Below, one piece after another: positions 1 to 8,742 of a stretch of DNA of 64,000 bases. Origin of the DNA: VRUE01 sp033856195 (lineage in GTDB: Bacteria > Actinomycetota > Thermoleophilia > Solirubrobacterales > 70-9); assembly GCA_033856195.1 (NCBI GenBank), contig JAWVFL010000030.1:13044-77043 (forward strand), in the 5' to 3' direction. The notes below the pieces were generated by a model, which saw only the letters and a program-made list of their open reading frames with translations, did not search any database and had not been told where the DNA came from. The stretch's first letter is position 1. Each line of letters starts with the position of its first letter. A program made the translations under genes and the position numbers.

Positions 1-521
1 TGCTGCTCCTCGCCCGCGCCGACGCGGGACGCGCAGGCAAGCACGGTCCCTGCGATCTGGCCGAGATCGCCGGCAACGCCGCGGCAGAGCTGGCGCCGTT
101 GATGGGCGAACGCGAGCTGGAGATCGACAACCAGCACGCGCTGCCGGTCTCCGGCAATCCTGACGAGCTGCACCGCATGGTCCTGAACCTGCTCGACAAC
201 GCGTCCCGCCACACTCCCCCCGGCGCCCGGATCGAGCTGCACGTCCGCCGCGTCGGCGACGAAGCCGTGGTCGAGATCGCCGATGACGGCCCGGGCATCC
301 CGCCGCGCCTGCGGGAGCAGATCTTCGACCGCTTCGTCCGCGGCGAGGGTCCCGCCGATACCGCCGTCGGTCCCGGCAGCGGCCTCGGCCTCGCCATCGT
401 TCGCGCCGTCGCGGTCTCCCACGGGGGCACCGTCGAAGTCGGGGAATCGGCCTCAGGCGGCGCCCGCTTCCGCGTCTGCCTGCCCCTCCAGCGCTCCGAC
501 GTGGCGGCCACAATCTTTTAG
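1..521 (+). CDS. Sensor histidine kinase, C-terminal ATPase part (5' end outside window)
   Basis: The reading frame is open from base 3 to the TAG at 519-521, about 172 residues, so the gene begins upstream of the window. It carries the HATPase_c domain of a two-component sensor kinase: N box NLLDN near 187-201, G1 box DDGPGIP near 280-300, F box IFDRF near 322-336 and G2 box GSGLGLAIV near 376-402. The catalytic domain phosphorylates a histidine in the missing dimerisation domain. The G2 glycines are intact, so it should be active. Sensor type and partner regulator cannot be told from this fragment. It is followed by a strong terminator and is convergent with the RNase J gene. Confidence 0.93.
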   Translation, partial: LLLARADAGRAGKHGPCDLAEIAGNAAAELAPLMGERELEIDNQHALPVSGNPDELHRMVLNLLDNASRHTPPGARIELHVRRVGDEAVVEIADDGPGIPPRLREQIFDRFVRGEGPADTAVGPGSGLGLAIVRAVAVSHGGTVEVGESASGGARFRVCLPLQRSDVAATIF

Positions 522-567
522 CCACGCTTTAGCGGAGCGACCTAGATTCATCCGTGGACGAGACACA

Positions 568-612
568 GGACCTGCCGGGCTCTCCCCAACATCCCCGGCA
601 GGTCCTTTTTTT
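568..612 (+). terminator. Rho-independent terminator after the histidine kinase
   Basis: A perfect 12-bp stem (568-579 with 594-605, 5' arm GGACCTGCCGGG) has a 14-nt loop and is followed by seven T at 606-612. The T tract lies on the plus strand, so it ends the kinase transcript. On the minus strand no T tract follows, so it is not an obvious terminator for the convergent RNase J operon. Confidence 0.93.
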
Positions 613-624
613 GCGGCGCCGGCG

Positions 625-2289
625 CTAGACCTCGACGACGACCGGGATGATCATCGGCCGCCGGCGCAGCTTCTCGTAGACCAACCTGGCCACGGCGTCA
701 TGCAGGTCTTCCTGGACCAGGTGCAGCTCACGCGTGCCGGCGTTGGCGGCGTCCTCGAGCGAGTCCTCGACCAGGTCGCGCAGGTCCTCGACCAACGCAT
801 CGGCCTCCTCGAGGAAGGCGACACCGCGGAAGAGGACCTCGGGGTCGGCGACGACGTGTCCGTCCTCCGAGGAGATCGTCGCGACGACGATGAAGATGCC
901 GTCAGCGGAGATCTCGCGGCGATCGCGCAGGGCGACGTCGTCTGGCTCGCCGACGTTGACGCCGTCGACGTAGATGACGCCCGCGTGGATCTCCTCGCCG
1001 AAGCGTGCTCCGTTGCCGTCGAGCTCCAAGGGCAGGCCATTGCGGCCCTGGAAGATGCTCTCGGGCTCGATGCCGACCGATTCCGCCAGCTCGGCGTGCA
1101 AGCGCAGCCGCTGATGGTCGCCGTGAACCGGCAGTACGTAGCGCGGTTTGGTCAGGTTGAGCATCAGTTTCAGCTCCTCCTGCCAGCCATGCCCGGAGGC
1201 ATGGATCGGGGCGTCCTTGGCGGTGACGACTTTGGCCCCGATCTCGTAGATGCGGTCGATCGTCTCGTTGACGGCGCGCTCGTTGCCGGGTACCGGGGTC
1301 GCCGAGAAGACGACCGTGTCGCCGGAGTGCAGCTCGACGTCGCGGTGGTCGTTGTTGGCCATGCGGCGCAGCGCCGAGAGCGGCTCGCCCTGGCTGCCGG
1401 TTGAGATCACGATCACCTTCTCGTCGGGGAAGCTCTCGATCTCACGCGGCTGAATGAAGAGGCCCGAAGGCGCCTTGGCGATGCCGAGGTTGGAGGCGAT
1501 GTTGAAGTTTTTTCGCATCGAGCGGCCGACCAGCGCCACTCGACGGTCAAGCTGAACCGCTGCGTCGATCACCTGCTGGACGCGGTGGATGTTGGAGGCA
1601 AAGGAGGTGACGATGATCCGTCCCTCGCAGGAGGCGAAGGTCTCCAGCAGTGCCGGCCCCACGCTCGACTCCGAGGGGGCGACTCCGGGCCGATCAGCGT
1701 TGGTCGAATCGCCGCAGAGCAACAGCAGACCGTCACGTCCCAGTTCCGCCAGGCGCGAGATGTCGGCCGGGCGGCCGTCAACCGGAGTCTGGTCGAACTT
1801 GTAGTCGCCGGTCATCAGCACCGAGCCGACCTCCGTGGTGAGCAGAACGCCGCGGGCGTCGGGGATCGAGTGCGAGAGGTGGATCAGCTCCAGCTCGAAG
1901 GGGCCGGCCTGAACCTTCTCCCCCGCTGGCAGCTCCTGCAGCGGCGCGTCGCCGAGCTTGTGCTCGTCGAGCTTGGCACGGACCATGCCGACTGTGAGCA
2001 GGCCGCCGTAGATCACCGGTGGCAAACCGATCTCACGCAGCACGTAGGGCAGCGCGCCCACGTGATCCTCGTGACCGTGGGTGAGCACGATCGCCTCGAT
2101 CTTGTCGGCCCGCTCGCGCAGGTAGGAGAAGTCGGGAAGGACGAGGTCGATGCCGAGCATCTCGGCAGTGGGGAACATCAGCCCGGTGTCGACGACGACG
2201 ATGCGACCTTCGTACTCGATCACGGTCATGTTCTTGCCGATCTCGCCCAGTCCCCCGAGCGGCAGCACGCGCAGCTTGCCGGCGGGCAC
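625..2289 (-). CDS. rnj: Ribonuclease J
   Basis: Metallo-beta-lactamase/beta-CASP nuclease of 554 residues, the usual length for RNase J, which has 5'-3' exo- and endonuclease activity in mRNA decay and rRNA maturation. The zinc motif HGHEDH is at residues 71-76, the N-terminus (LGGLGEIGKN) is typical, and a conserved ASGHG motif lies in the beta-CASP part. The start is GTG, sharing one base with the dapA stop (TAGTG), so translation is probably coupled. It is the last gene of a long minus-strand run containing pnp, and the pnp, M16 peptidase, dapB/dapA, rnj grouping is known from other Gram-positive genomes. Confidence 0.95.
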   Translation of the reverse strand: MPAGKLRVLPLGGLGEIGKNMTVIEYEGRIVVVDTGLMFPTAEMLGIDLVLPDFSYLRERADKIEAIVLTHGHEDHVGALPYVLREIGLPPVIYGGLLTVGMVRAKLDEHKLGDAPLQELPAGEKVQAGPFELELIHLSHSIPDARGVLLTTEVGSVLMTGDYKFDQTPVDGRPADISRLAELGRDGLLLLCGDSTNADRPGVAPSESSVGPALLETFASCEGRIIVTSFASNIHRVQQVIDAAVQLDRRVALVGRSMRKNFNIASNLGIAKAPSGLFIQPREIESFPDEKVIVISTGSQGEPLSALRRMANNDHRDVELHSGDTVVFSATPVPGNERAVNETIDRIYEIGAKVVTAKDAPIHASGHGWQEELKLMLNLTKPRYVLPVHGDHQRLRLHAELAESVGIEPESIFQGRNGLPLELDGNGARFGEEIHAGVIYVDGVNVGEPDDVALRDRREISADGIFIVVATISSEDGHVVADPEVLFRGVAFLEEADALVEDLRDLVEDSLEDAANAGTRELHLVQEDLHDAVARLVYEKLRRRPMIIPVVVEV

Positions 2290-3167
2290 TAGAGAGTCAC
2301 CGAGGTGAGGCCGACGCTCTCGAGCGCGGCTCGCACAGTCGCCCTCTGCTCCGCATCCGCGGATACGAGGGGGAGTCGCAATGTTCCGGACGGGATCAAG
2401 CCCATCATCTCCAAGGCTGCCTTCAGCGGGATCGGGTTCGTGGTCACGCCCATCGCGGCATAGACCTCGCGCAGGCTGGAGTCAATCTCCCATGCCCGGT
2501 CCAGGTCACCTGCTTGCGCCGCGTCCCAGGCTTCCCGCATCTGCGGGCCGACCAGGTGCGAGGCGACGCAGATCCCGCCGGCTCCCTCGATTTCGAGCGT
2601 CCTCAGGAAGATGTCGTCGTTGCCGGCGAGGATGTCCAGGCCCTCGATCGGCTGCAGCTCCTCGTTGTTGGCCTGCTTGACGGCGATCACGCTCTCGATC
2701 TTGGCAAGCGCGGCGAGACCCTCCGGCGGAACGTTGACGACCACCCGCGAGGGGATGTTGTAGGCGATCAGCGGCAGGCCCGGAACGGCCTCGGCGATCG
2801 CTTCGAAGTGGGCTTGGATTCCCGCCGGGTTGGGCTTGTTGTAGTACGGGGTGACGATCAATGAGGCGTCCGCACCCGCTTCGGCGGCACCCTTGGTCAG
2901 CTCGATCGAGTGCTGTGTGTAGTTGGTGCCGGTGCCGCAGATCAGCAGCACCTCGTCGCCGACCTCTTTGCGAACGGCGCGGAGCAAGACCAGCGCCTCC
3001 TCGTCTGTCAGCGTCGGCGCCTCGCCGGTCGAGCCCGAGATCACCAGACCGTGCGAGCCATGCTCGAGCAGGTAGGTGGCGAGCTTGAGGGCGGCACCCT
3101 CATCTACAGCGCCGTTCTCGGCGAATGGCGTGGCCATCGCAGTGATTACCCCGCGGATCTCCTTCAT
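2289..3167 (-). CDS. dapA: 4-hydroxy-tetrahydrodipicolinate synthase
   Basis: Condenses pyruvate with aspartate semialdehyde in the lysine/diaminopimelate pathway. The 292-residue TIM barrel shows the Schiff-base lysine in AVKQAN (Lys164), the catalytic tyrosine in AYNIPSR (Tyr136), the GSTGE loop (residues 45-49) and PYYNKP near residues 107-112. Length is normal. It overlaps the RNase J start by one base and lies 23 bp downstream of dapB, so two consecutive lysine-pathway steps are co-transcribed. Confidence 0.96.
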   Translation of the reverse strand: MKEIRGVITAMATPFAENGAVDEGAALKLATYLLEHGSHGLVISGSTGEAPTLTDEEALVLLRAVRKEVGDEVLLICGTGTNYTQHSIELTKGAAEAGADASLIVTPYYNKPNPAGIQAHFEAIAEAVPGLPLIAYNIPSRVVVNVPPEGLAALAKIESVIAVKQANNEELQPIEGLDILAGNDDIFLRTLEIEGAGGICVASHLVGPQMREAWDAAQAGDLDRAWEIDSSLREVYAAMGVTTNPIPLKAALEMMGLIPSGTLRLPLVSADAEQRATVRAALESVGLTSVTL

Positions 3168-3190
3168 GGCGCCAGGGTATCGCGGGTCGC

Positions 3191-3856
3191 TCAGAGGAGC
3201 TTTTCCAGACCGACGGTGAAGTGGTCGTTCAAATTCCCCACCTTGCGCACCGCAAGCAGCACGCCCGGCATGAATGAGCGGCGATCGATTGAGTCATGGC
3301 GTAGAACGAGGGTCTGCCCTTCACCACCGAAGATCACTTCCTGATGGGCAACCAGCCCCGGCAGGCGCACCGAGTGGATCGGCTCGTGGACGTTGCCGCC
3401 CGCCGCGGAGATCAACTCGGCGGTGAGCTTGGCAGTGCCGGACGGTGCGTCGAGCTTGCGGTCGTGGTGGAGCTCGACGATCTCGCACTCCGGCATGTGA
3501 GAAGCAATCGTCTGCGCGACCTGCATCAAAAGCACCGCACCGATCGCGAAATTGGGCGCAACGAAGCAGTTTGCCGTTGAGGCCTCGGCAGCGGTCTTGA
3601 GCGCGTCGAGATCGAAGCCAGTCGTGCCAACGACCACGTGTATGCCCGCAGCTAGGCAGGCTTCGGCATTGGCCAGTGCCGTTTCCGGCGTGGTGAAGTC
3701 AACGACGACCTCAGCATTGCCGAGCACATCGGCAAGCTCGACGCCGAGAGCCGGATCCGCTCTACCGCTCAGCTCGGTGTCATCGGCCCCCTCGACTGCC
3801 TCGCAGACCGCCTGTCCCATGCGCCCGGCCGCACCGGAGACGGCGATCTTGATCAT
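3191..3856 (-). CDS. dapB: 4-hydroxy-tetrahydrodipicolinate reductase
   Basis: NAD(P)H-dependent reductase that follows DapA in lysine/diaminopimelate synthesis. The Rossmann motif GAAGRMG is at residues 8-14. The substrate signature has His130, His131 and Lys134 followed by DAPSGTA near residues 136-142. At 221 residues it is shorter than the E. coli enzyme (about 273) and nearer the compact actinobacterial form. The ATG overlaps the M16 peptidase stop by 4 nt (ATGA), indicating translational coupling. Confidence 0.95.
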   Translation of the reverse strand: MIKIAVSGAAGRMGQAVCEAVEGADDTELSGRADPALGVELADVLGNAEVVVDFTTPETALANAEACLAAGIHVVVGTTGFDLDALKTAAEASTANCFVAPNFAIGAVLLMQVAQTIASHMPECEIVELHHDRKLDAPSGTAKLTAELISAAGGNVHEPIHSVRLPGLVAHQEVIFGGEGQTLVLRHDSIDRRSFMPGVLLAVRKVGNLNDHFTVGLEKLL

Positions 3857-5127
3857 GCCGCCACCAGACTTTCGCTGACCGGGCCCAGCGCCTCACGGAA
3901 GCGGCTCTCGTCGCGACCGACGCAGGCAGCCGAGAGCCGCTCGGGCCCGTAGAGCTCCCCAGCCAAAGCGGTGAGGTCGTCGACGCTGACCGCGTCGACC
4001 TTGGTCAGCATCTCGTCGAGGCTGTCGATCGGCAGGTCGAAGAGGGTGGCGCGCGAGATCCGCGACATCCGCGCCGCAGTCGACTCCGAGGAAAGGACGA
4101 GCCGGCCCTTGACGTTCTCCTTGCCGCGCGAGAGCTCCTCGGCCGAAACCGGCTCGGTGCGCAGGCGGGCAAGCTCGGCGCCGAAGATCGAGCAGGCCTC
4201 CTCGACGTTGTCCTCGCGTGTGCCGACATAGCCGGCGACCAGGCCGGAGTCGGTGTACTGCTCGTTGTAGGAGCCGACCGCGTAGGCGAGGCCGCGCTTC
4301 TCGCGCACCTCGCGGAAGAGGCGGGAAGAGCTGGAGCCGCCGAAGATCGAGTCGAGGACGGCGAGCGCGTAGCGCCGCTCGTCCTCGCGGATGATGCCGG
4401 GAGCGCCAAAGCAGATGTGGTACTGCTCGGTGTCCTTCTCGTAGAAGCGCAGGCGCGCGACGTCGTCGGTCTCCGCCCCGCCGCGGCCATTGGCCGTCGC
4501 GCTTGGCGGTTGAACCAGGCGCTCGGAGAGCGCCGCGATGCGGTCATGATCGACGTTGCCGGCCGCGCCGACGACGATGTTGGGGCCGGTGTAGTGGGTG
4601 CTGCGGTAGGCCTCGATCTCGGGCACCGGCACCGAGCTGATCACCTCGGCCTCGCCGAGCACACGACGACCCAGCGGGTGCTCGCCGAAGACCGCGCCGG
4701 CGAGGATGTCGTGGACACGATCCTGCGGCTCGTCCTCATACATCGCGATCTCCTCGAGCACGACGTCGCGCTCGGAATCGATTTCGGGATAGGTCGGAGC
4801 CTGCAGCATCTCGGCCAGGAGGTCGAAGACCTCCTCGGTGTGCTCATCGAGGAAGCGGGCGTGCAGGTGGGTCGTCTCCTTGCCGGTGGCGGCGTTGACC
4901 GAGGCACCGAGGCCATCGAGCTTCTCGGCGATCTCGATTGCCGAAAAGCGCGCGGTTCCCTTAAACAGGAGGTGCTCGAGGAAATGGGAGACGCCCGCCT
5001 GGGCGGGCGTCTCATTGCGCGAGCCGGTGCGCACCCAGAGCCCGAGCGCCACGGAGCGCACCGAGGGAACCCCCTCGGTGACGACCCGGACGCCCGTGCC
5101 CTGCTCAGTTAGCTGGGGTGCGCTCAA
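3853..5127 (-). CDS. M16 family zinc metallopeptidase (processing-peptidase-like)
   Basis: A 424-residue pitrilysin-family protein with the inverted zinc motif HFLEH at residues 48-52 and the downstream acidic pair LEEIAMYEDEPQD near 124-136 that supplies the third ligand. The C-terminal half contains the R/Y region typical of the family (GLAYAVGSY). M16 genes next to pnp and dapB are common in Firmicutes and Actinobacteria, but their substrate is unclear. It lies 9 bp downstream of pnp and overlaps dapB by 4 nt, within one transcription unit. Confidence 0.92.
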   Translation of the reverse strand: MSAPQLTEQGTGVRVVTEGVPSVRSVALGLWVRTGSRNETPAQAGVSHFLEHLLFKGTARFSAIEIAEKLDGLGASVNAATGKETTHLHARFLDEHTEEVFDLLAEMLQAPTYPEIDSERDVVLEEIAMYEDEPQDRVHDILAGAVFGEHPLGRRVLGEAEVISSVPVPEIEAYRSTHYTGPNIVVGAAGNVDHDRIAALSERLVQPPSATANGRGGAETDDVARLRFYEKDTEQYHICFGAPGIIREDERRYALAVLDSIFGGSSSSRLFREVREKRGLAYAVGSYNEQYTDSGLVAGYVGTREDNVEEACSIFGAELARLRTEPVSAEELSRGKENVKGRLVLSSESTAARMSRISRATLFDLPIDSLDEMLTKVDAVSVDDLTALAGELYGPERLSAACVGRDESRFREALGPVSESLVAA

Positions 5128-5136
5128 TGCTCGTGC

Positions 5137-7371
5137 TTAACGGCGCTCGCGGTCGCCGCCGCGGGGACGACGTCCCTCGCGACCGCCGCGGTCTCCACCA
5201 TTGCGACGTTGGCCGCCGTCACCAGAACCGACCGCGGCCAGTTCCTCGGGGCTCTTGCCGGCGACCGAGGGATCGTCGGAGAGGCGCAGGCCGATGCGAC
5301 CGCGCTCGCGGTCGACCTCGACCACGGTGACGTCGATCTCCTCGCCGGCGGTGAGGACGTCGTCGACGGAGTCGACTCGCTCACCGGGCTTGACGTTCGA
5401 GATGTGCAGCAGGCCGTCGGTGCCCTTGACCAGCTCGACGAAGGCGCCGAAGGTGGTCGTCTTGACGACCTTGGCGGCGTTGTAGCGATCGCCGACTTCG
5501 GCCTCCTTGGTCATCGACTGGATCCGGGCGACGCAAGCTTCGACCAGCGAGCCGGTCGGGGCGTAGATCCGGATCGTGCCGTCGTCTTCGACGTCGATTT
5601 CGGCTTCGAACTCCTCGCAGAGGGCGCGGATGGTTTCGCCACCCTTGCCGATCACGGCGCCGATCTTCTCCTGGTCGATCTTGATCGACTCGATCCGCGG
5701 CGCGTGCTGGGAGAGCTGCTCACGCGGGCCGTCGATCGCCTCGGCCATCTTGCCGAGGATGAACTGGCGGCCCTTGTTGGCCTGCTCGAGCGCGTCGGTG
5801 AGGATCTCGAAGGTGACGCCGGTGATCTTGATGTCCATCTGCAGGGCGGTGATCCCGTCCGCGGTGCCGGCGACCTTGAAGTCCATGTCGCCGAGGTGGT
5901 CCTCGACGCCGGCGATGTCGGTGAGGACGATGTAGTCGTCGCCCTCCTTGATCAGGCCCATCGCAACGCCGGCGACGGGAGCGCTTACCGGCACACCCGC
6001 TGCCTGCAGCGCCATCGAGGAGGCGCATACCGACCCCATCGAGGAGGAGCCGTTTGACTCCAGCGTCTCCGAGACGACCCGGATCACGTAGGGGAAGTCC
6101 TCTTCGCCCGGAATCGTCGCCACCAGGGCGCGCTCGGCGAGGGCGCCGTGGCCGATGTCACGACGCTTCGGGCCGCGCATGAAGCCGGCCTCTCCGACCG
6201 AGAAGGGCGGGAAGTTGTAGTGGTGCCAGAACTTCTTCGAGGTCTCCAGGCCGAGCGTGTCGATGCGCATGTCCATGCGCGTCGTGCCGAGCGCGGCATT
6301 GGAGAGGATCTGGGTCTCGCCGCGGGTGAACAGGGCCGAGCCGTGCACGCGGGGCGATATGTCCACCTCGCACTCGATCGGCCGGATCTCATCCTGGGCG
6401 CGGCCGTCGGGGCGCTTCTTGTCGACGGCGATGCGCTTGCGGATGATGTCCTTCTCGACCGCCGAGTAGGCGGCCTTGACTTCCGCCGTGCGGATCTCGG
6501 CGACTTCGCCATCGGCGTCGGCGTCGACCAGCTCCTCGACCACTTCGACCTTGACGGCGTTGGCGGCGTCCTGGCGGGCGAGCTTGTCCTTGACCGAGGT
6601 CGCCTCGTCGATCTTCGAGCCGAAGTCGGAGCGAATCTGCTCCAGCAGCGACTCGTCGATCTGCGGCGCCTCGACCGTGAGCTTCTCCTTGCCGGCCTTC
6701 TGCTGCAGCTCCTCCATCGCGGCGACGAGCTTCTTGATCTCGCCGTGGGCGATGTCGAGGGCGTCGAGGATCTCCTGCTCGGTGACGCCGCTGGCGCCGG
6801 CCTCGACCATCAGGATCGCCTCGTCGGTGCCGGCGACGATCAGATCGAGATCGAGCTCGGCCAGGTCCTCCTCGGAGGGGTTGACGACGAAGTCGCCGTC
6901 GAGCTTGCCGATCCGCACCGCGCCGACGTGGGCGGCGACGGGGACCGGCGAGATCGCCAGGGCCGCGGAGGCGCCGTTCATGGCGAGGATGTCGTAGGGG
7001 TTGACCTGGTCAACCGACATCGGGATCGCGACCAGCTGGGTCTCGTAGTGCCAGCCCTTGGGGAAGAGCGGCCGGATCGGCCGGTCGATCATGCGGGCGG
7101 TCAAGGTTGCCTTCTCGCCGGAGCGACCCTCGCGACGGAAGAACGAGCCGGGGATCTTTCCCGCGGCGTACATCCGCTCCTCGACGTCGACGGTAAGGGG
7201 AAGGAAGTCCACGTCGCGAAGGTTCCCGACGGTTGCGGTGCAGAGCACCATCGTGTCGCCGGCCTGGACCACGACCGCGCCACCCGCCTGCTTCGCGAGT
7301 TTTCCGGTCTCGAAGGAAATCTGGCTATCGCCGATGTCCGCCGAAACGCGGGTTACGTCAAACATGCTCAT
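5137..7371 (-). CDS. pnp: Polyribonucleotide nucleotidyltransferase (PNPase)
   Basis: Phosphorolytic 3'-5' exoribonuclease of 744 residues. It has two RNase PH-like domains, an alpha-helical linker, a KH domain (IGAVIGKGGETIR) and an S1 domain (GAFVELVKGTDGLLHIS), then a short Arg/Gly-rich basic tail. The ATG at 7369-7371 is preceded by a GGAGG-type site about 12 nt upstream; a second ATG two codons later (7365) is possible. The upstream 138 nt hold a 7-bp hairpin (7389-7407), a possible RNA-level control site since pnp autoregulates in E. coli. The usual neighbour rpsO is separated from it by two redox genes. Confidence 0.97.
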   Translation of the reverse strand: MSMFDVTRVSADIGDSQISFETGKLAKQAGGAVVVQAGDTMVLCTATVGNLRDVDFLPLTVDVEERMYAAGKIPGSFFRREGRSGEKATLTARMIDRPIRPLFPKGWHYETQLVAIPMSVDQVNPYDILAMNGASAALAISPVPVAAHVGAVRIGKLDGDFVVNPSEEDLAELDLDLIVAGTDEAILMVEAGASGVTEQEILDALDIAHGEIKKLVAAMEELQQKAGKEKLTVEAPQIDESLLEQIRSDFGSKIDEATSVKDKLARQDAANAVKVEVVEELVDADADGEVAEIRTAEVKAAYSAVEKDIIRKRIAVDKKRPDGRAQDEIRPIECEVDISPRVHGSALFTRGETQILSNAALGTTRMDMRIDTLGLETSKKFWHHYNFPPFSVGEAGFMRGPKRRDIGHGALAERALVATIPGEEDFPYVIRVVSETLESNGSSSMGSVCASSMALQAAGVPVSAPVAGVAMGLIKEGDDYIVLTDIAGVEDHLGDMDFKVAGTADGITALQMDIKITGVTFEILTDALEQANKGRQFILGKMAEAIDGPREQLSQHAPRIESIKIDQEKIGAVIGKGGETIRALCEEFEAEIDVEDDGTIRIYAPTGSLVEACVARIQSMTKEAEVGDRYNAAKVVKTTTFGAFVELVKGTDGLLHISNVKPGERVDSVDDVLTAGEEIDVTVVEVDRERGRIGLRLSDDPSVAGKSPEELAAVGSGDGGQRRNGGDRGGREGRRPRGGDRERR

Positions 7372-7509
7372 TTAGTTGTCCTACCTCCGGCCACCCGGAT
7401 GGTGGCCATCTGCTTTCAGAACTCTCGTTCTCTTTCGCCTAGGAGAGTACACAGCCCCGCGCTGTTCGTTCTCCCTGCTACGTCGTGCAAAGGAACAGCG
7501 GCGCGGAGT

Positions 7510-7926
7510 TCAGCCGAAGATCGCCGGTGTGCCGGTGACGCCGGCGCGTATTCCGGACTCGAAGTCGCGACGGACCCGGGCGGCGACCTCCTCGGAGCGG
7601 CGGTCGGCCTCGAAACGGTCGAGGTCGAGGCCAAGCCGCTCGACGCGTTGCCAAAGGTGCGGGTCATCGACGTGGCCACGGTCGGCGTAGAGCGAGTCGA
7701 CCATCTCGAAGAAGGCGCCCTGCAGACCCGCTGCCTCGGCCGCGGCGTGCAACGCGGGAGAGCGCGGGTGCTTGCTGGCTACGGGAAAGTGGCGAAAGAC
7801 GATCGTCGCCTCGCGGGCGGCGATCTCCGCCCAGGCGGAAGCGCAGTGTGGGCAGCCGAGGTCGGCATAGACGATCAGCTCCGGGCCCTCGCCGCGGCGA
7901 TGATCCTCCGGACCCGCCGGCGGCAC
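7510..7926 (-). CDS. DsbA-like thioredoxin-fold protein, C-terminally short
   Basis: A 138-residue thioredoxin-fold protein with active site CPHC (Cys25, Cys28) after VYADLG and the cis-proline segment GTPAIFG at its extreme C-terminus. In relatives of the DsbA/FrnE type, at least one more strand and helix normally follow the cis-Pro strand; here a TGA stops the frame directly after it. No signal peptide is visible, so it would be cytoplasmic. It lies 16 bp downstream of a peroxiredoxin gene, which suggests a role in thiol reduction, but substrate and direction are unknown. It may be truncated; the downstream out-of-frame sequence does not look like the missing part. Confidence 0.75.
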   Translation of the reverse strand: MPPAGPEDHRRGEGPELIVYADLGCPHCASAWAEIAAREATIVFRHFPVASKHPRSPALHAAAEAAGLQGAFFEMVDSLYADRGHVDDPHLWQRVERLGLDLDRFEADRRSEEVAARVRRDFESGIRAGVTGTPAIFG

Positions 7927-7942
7927 TGCGGCGCTGGTCAGT

Positions 7943-8401
7943 TCAGGCGTCAGAGCTGAGGGCGTCGAAGATCACGTTGGCGCCGGGAATCTCCAGTGGT
8001 GTCGGCGACTCATGCACCCACTCGACCCTGCCCCCCTCGTCGACGAGCACGAGTGAGCGGTTGGCGTGGCCGATCTTCTCGATGTAGGCGCCGTAGGCGC
8101 GCGCTACCTCACCCTTGGGCTCGAAGTCGGCTAGAAGCTGGGTGTCGAGGCCGAGCTTCTCCTGAAAGGCCTTGTGGGCGAAGCCGCTGTCGACGCTGAT
8201 CCCGACCATCGTCACGCCCTTTGCCTCGATCTCCGGCTTGACCTCCTGGTAGATCGCGAGCTGGTCGCTGCAGACGGGACTGAAGTCGAGCGGGTAGAAG
8301 ACAAGCAGGACCTTTTTGCCGCGGAAGTCGGAGAGCGAGACCCTCTCGCCGTCCTGATCGCGAAGGGTGAATTCGGGCGCCGGCTCCCCGGCGGCGATCA
8401 T
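7943..8401 (-). CDS. Peroxiredoxin (AhpE/Bcp-like)
   Basis: A 152-residue AhpC/TSA-family peroxidase that would reduce hydroperoxides through the peroxidatic cysteine in DFSPVCSDQ (Cys44), with Ser rather than Thr three residues before it. Length and motif fit the single-domain AhpE/Bcp class. Its ATG overlaps the rpsO stop by 4 nt (ATGA), so it is translationally coupled to ribosomal protein S15, which is unusual. A thioredoxin-fold gene follows and might act as its reductant (inference). Confidence 0.92.
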   Translation of the reverse strand: MIAAGEPAPEFTLRDQDGERVSLSDFRGKKVLLVFYPLDFSPVCSDQLAIYQEVKPEIEAKGVTMVGISVDSGFAHKAFQEKLGLDTQLLADFEPKGEVARAYGAYIEKIGHANRSLVLVDEGGRVEWVHESPTPLEIPGANVIFDALSSDA

Positions 8402-8667
8402 CGGCGCAGGCCGAGTTCTGCGACCAAGGCGCGGTAGCGCTCTAGGTCGTGCCGCTCTAGGTAGCGCAGCATGCGGCGGCGCTTGCCAACCAGCATCAGC
8501 AAGCCGCGGCGCGAGTGGTGATCCTTGGGATGCGTGCGCAGGTGCTCGGTGAGTTCGTTGATCCGCTCGGTGAGCAGGGCGATCTGAACCTCGGCCGAGC
8601 CGGTATCGCCGTCGACGCGGCCGTACTTGCCGATCAGCTCGCTTTTTTTCTCCTTGGTCAGGCTCAT
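8398..8667 (-). CDS. rpsO: Ribosomal protein S15
   Basis: An 89-residue protein with the S15 signature (LTERINELTEHLRTH, then DHHSRRGLLML). It binds the central domain of 16S rRNA in 30S assembly. Length is exact for the family. It has its own promoter just upstream (8714-8742) at the end of the beta-propeller gene. Position after ribF and before pnp matches the conserved truB-ribF-rpsO-pnp order, with insertions. Confidence 0.98.
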   Translation of the reverse strand: MSLTKEKKSELIGKYGRVDGDTGSAEVQIALLTERINELTEHLRTHPKDHHSRRGLLMLVGKRRRMLRYLERHDLERYRALVAELGLRR

Positions 8668-8713
8668 CTCGTAAAAAGTGCCGCGCCCCAGGGGAGCTTA
8701 CGGCCGCTGGAAG

Positions 8714-8742
8714 CTAGCACAGGCCCGGTCCGAGACCGTCAA
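8714..8742 (-). promoter_or_regulatory. Sigma70-type promoter for rpsO
   Basis: On the minus strand TTGACG (8737-8742) is separated by 17 nt from TGCTAG (8714-8719). The -35 and spacing are near consensus. Transcription would start near 8707, giving a leader of about 40 nt before the rpsO ATG. The -35 overlaps the last codons of the beta-propeller gene, so rpsO need not depend on the upstream operon. Confidence 0.7.

Noticed and set aside
7416..7513. Frameshift that would extend the thioredoxin-fold protein
   Set aside because: The alternative frame after the stop does not resemble the missing strand and helix of a thioredoxin fold, so simple frameshift repair is not supported.
6148..7959. 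603-codon plus-strand frame antisense to pnp and the thioredoxin-fold gene
   Set aside because: It spans several real genes on the other strand, has no ribosome binding site and shows the skewed composition of a shadow frame.
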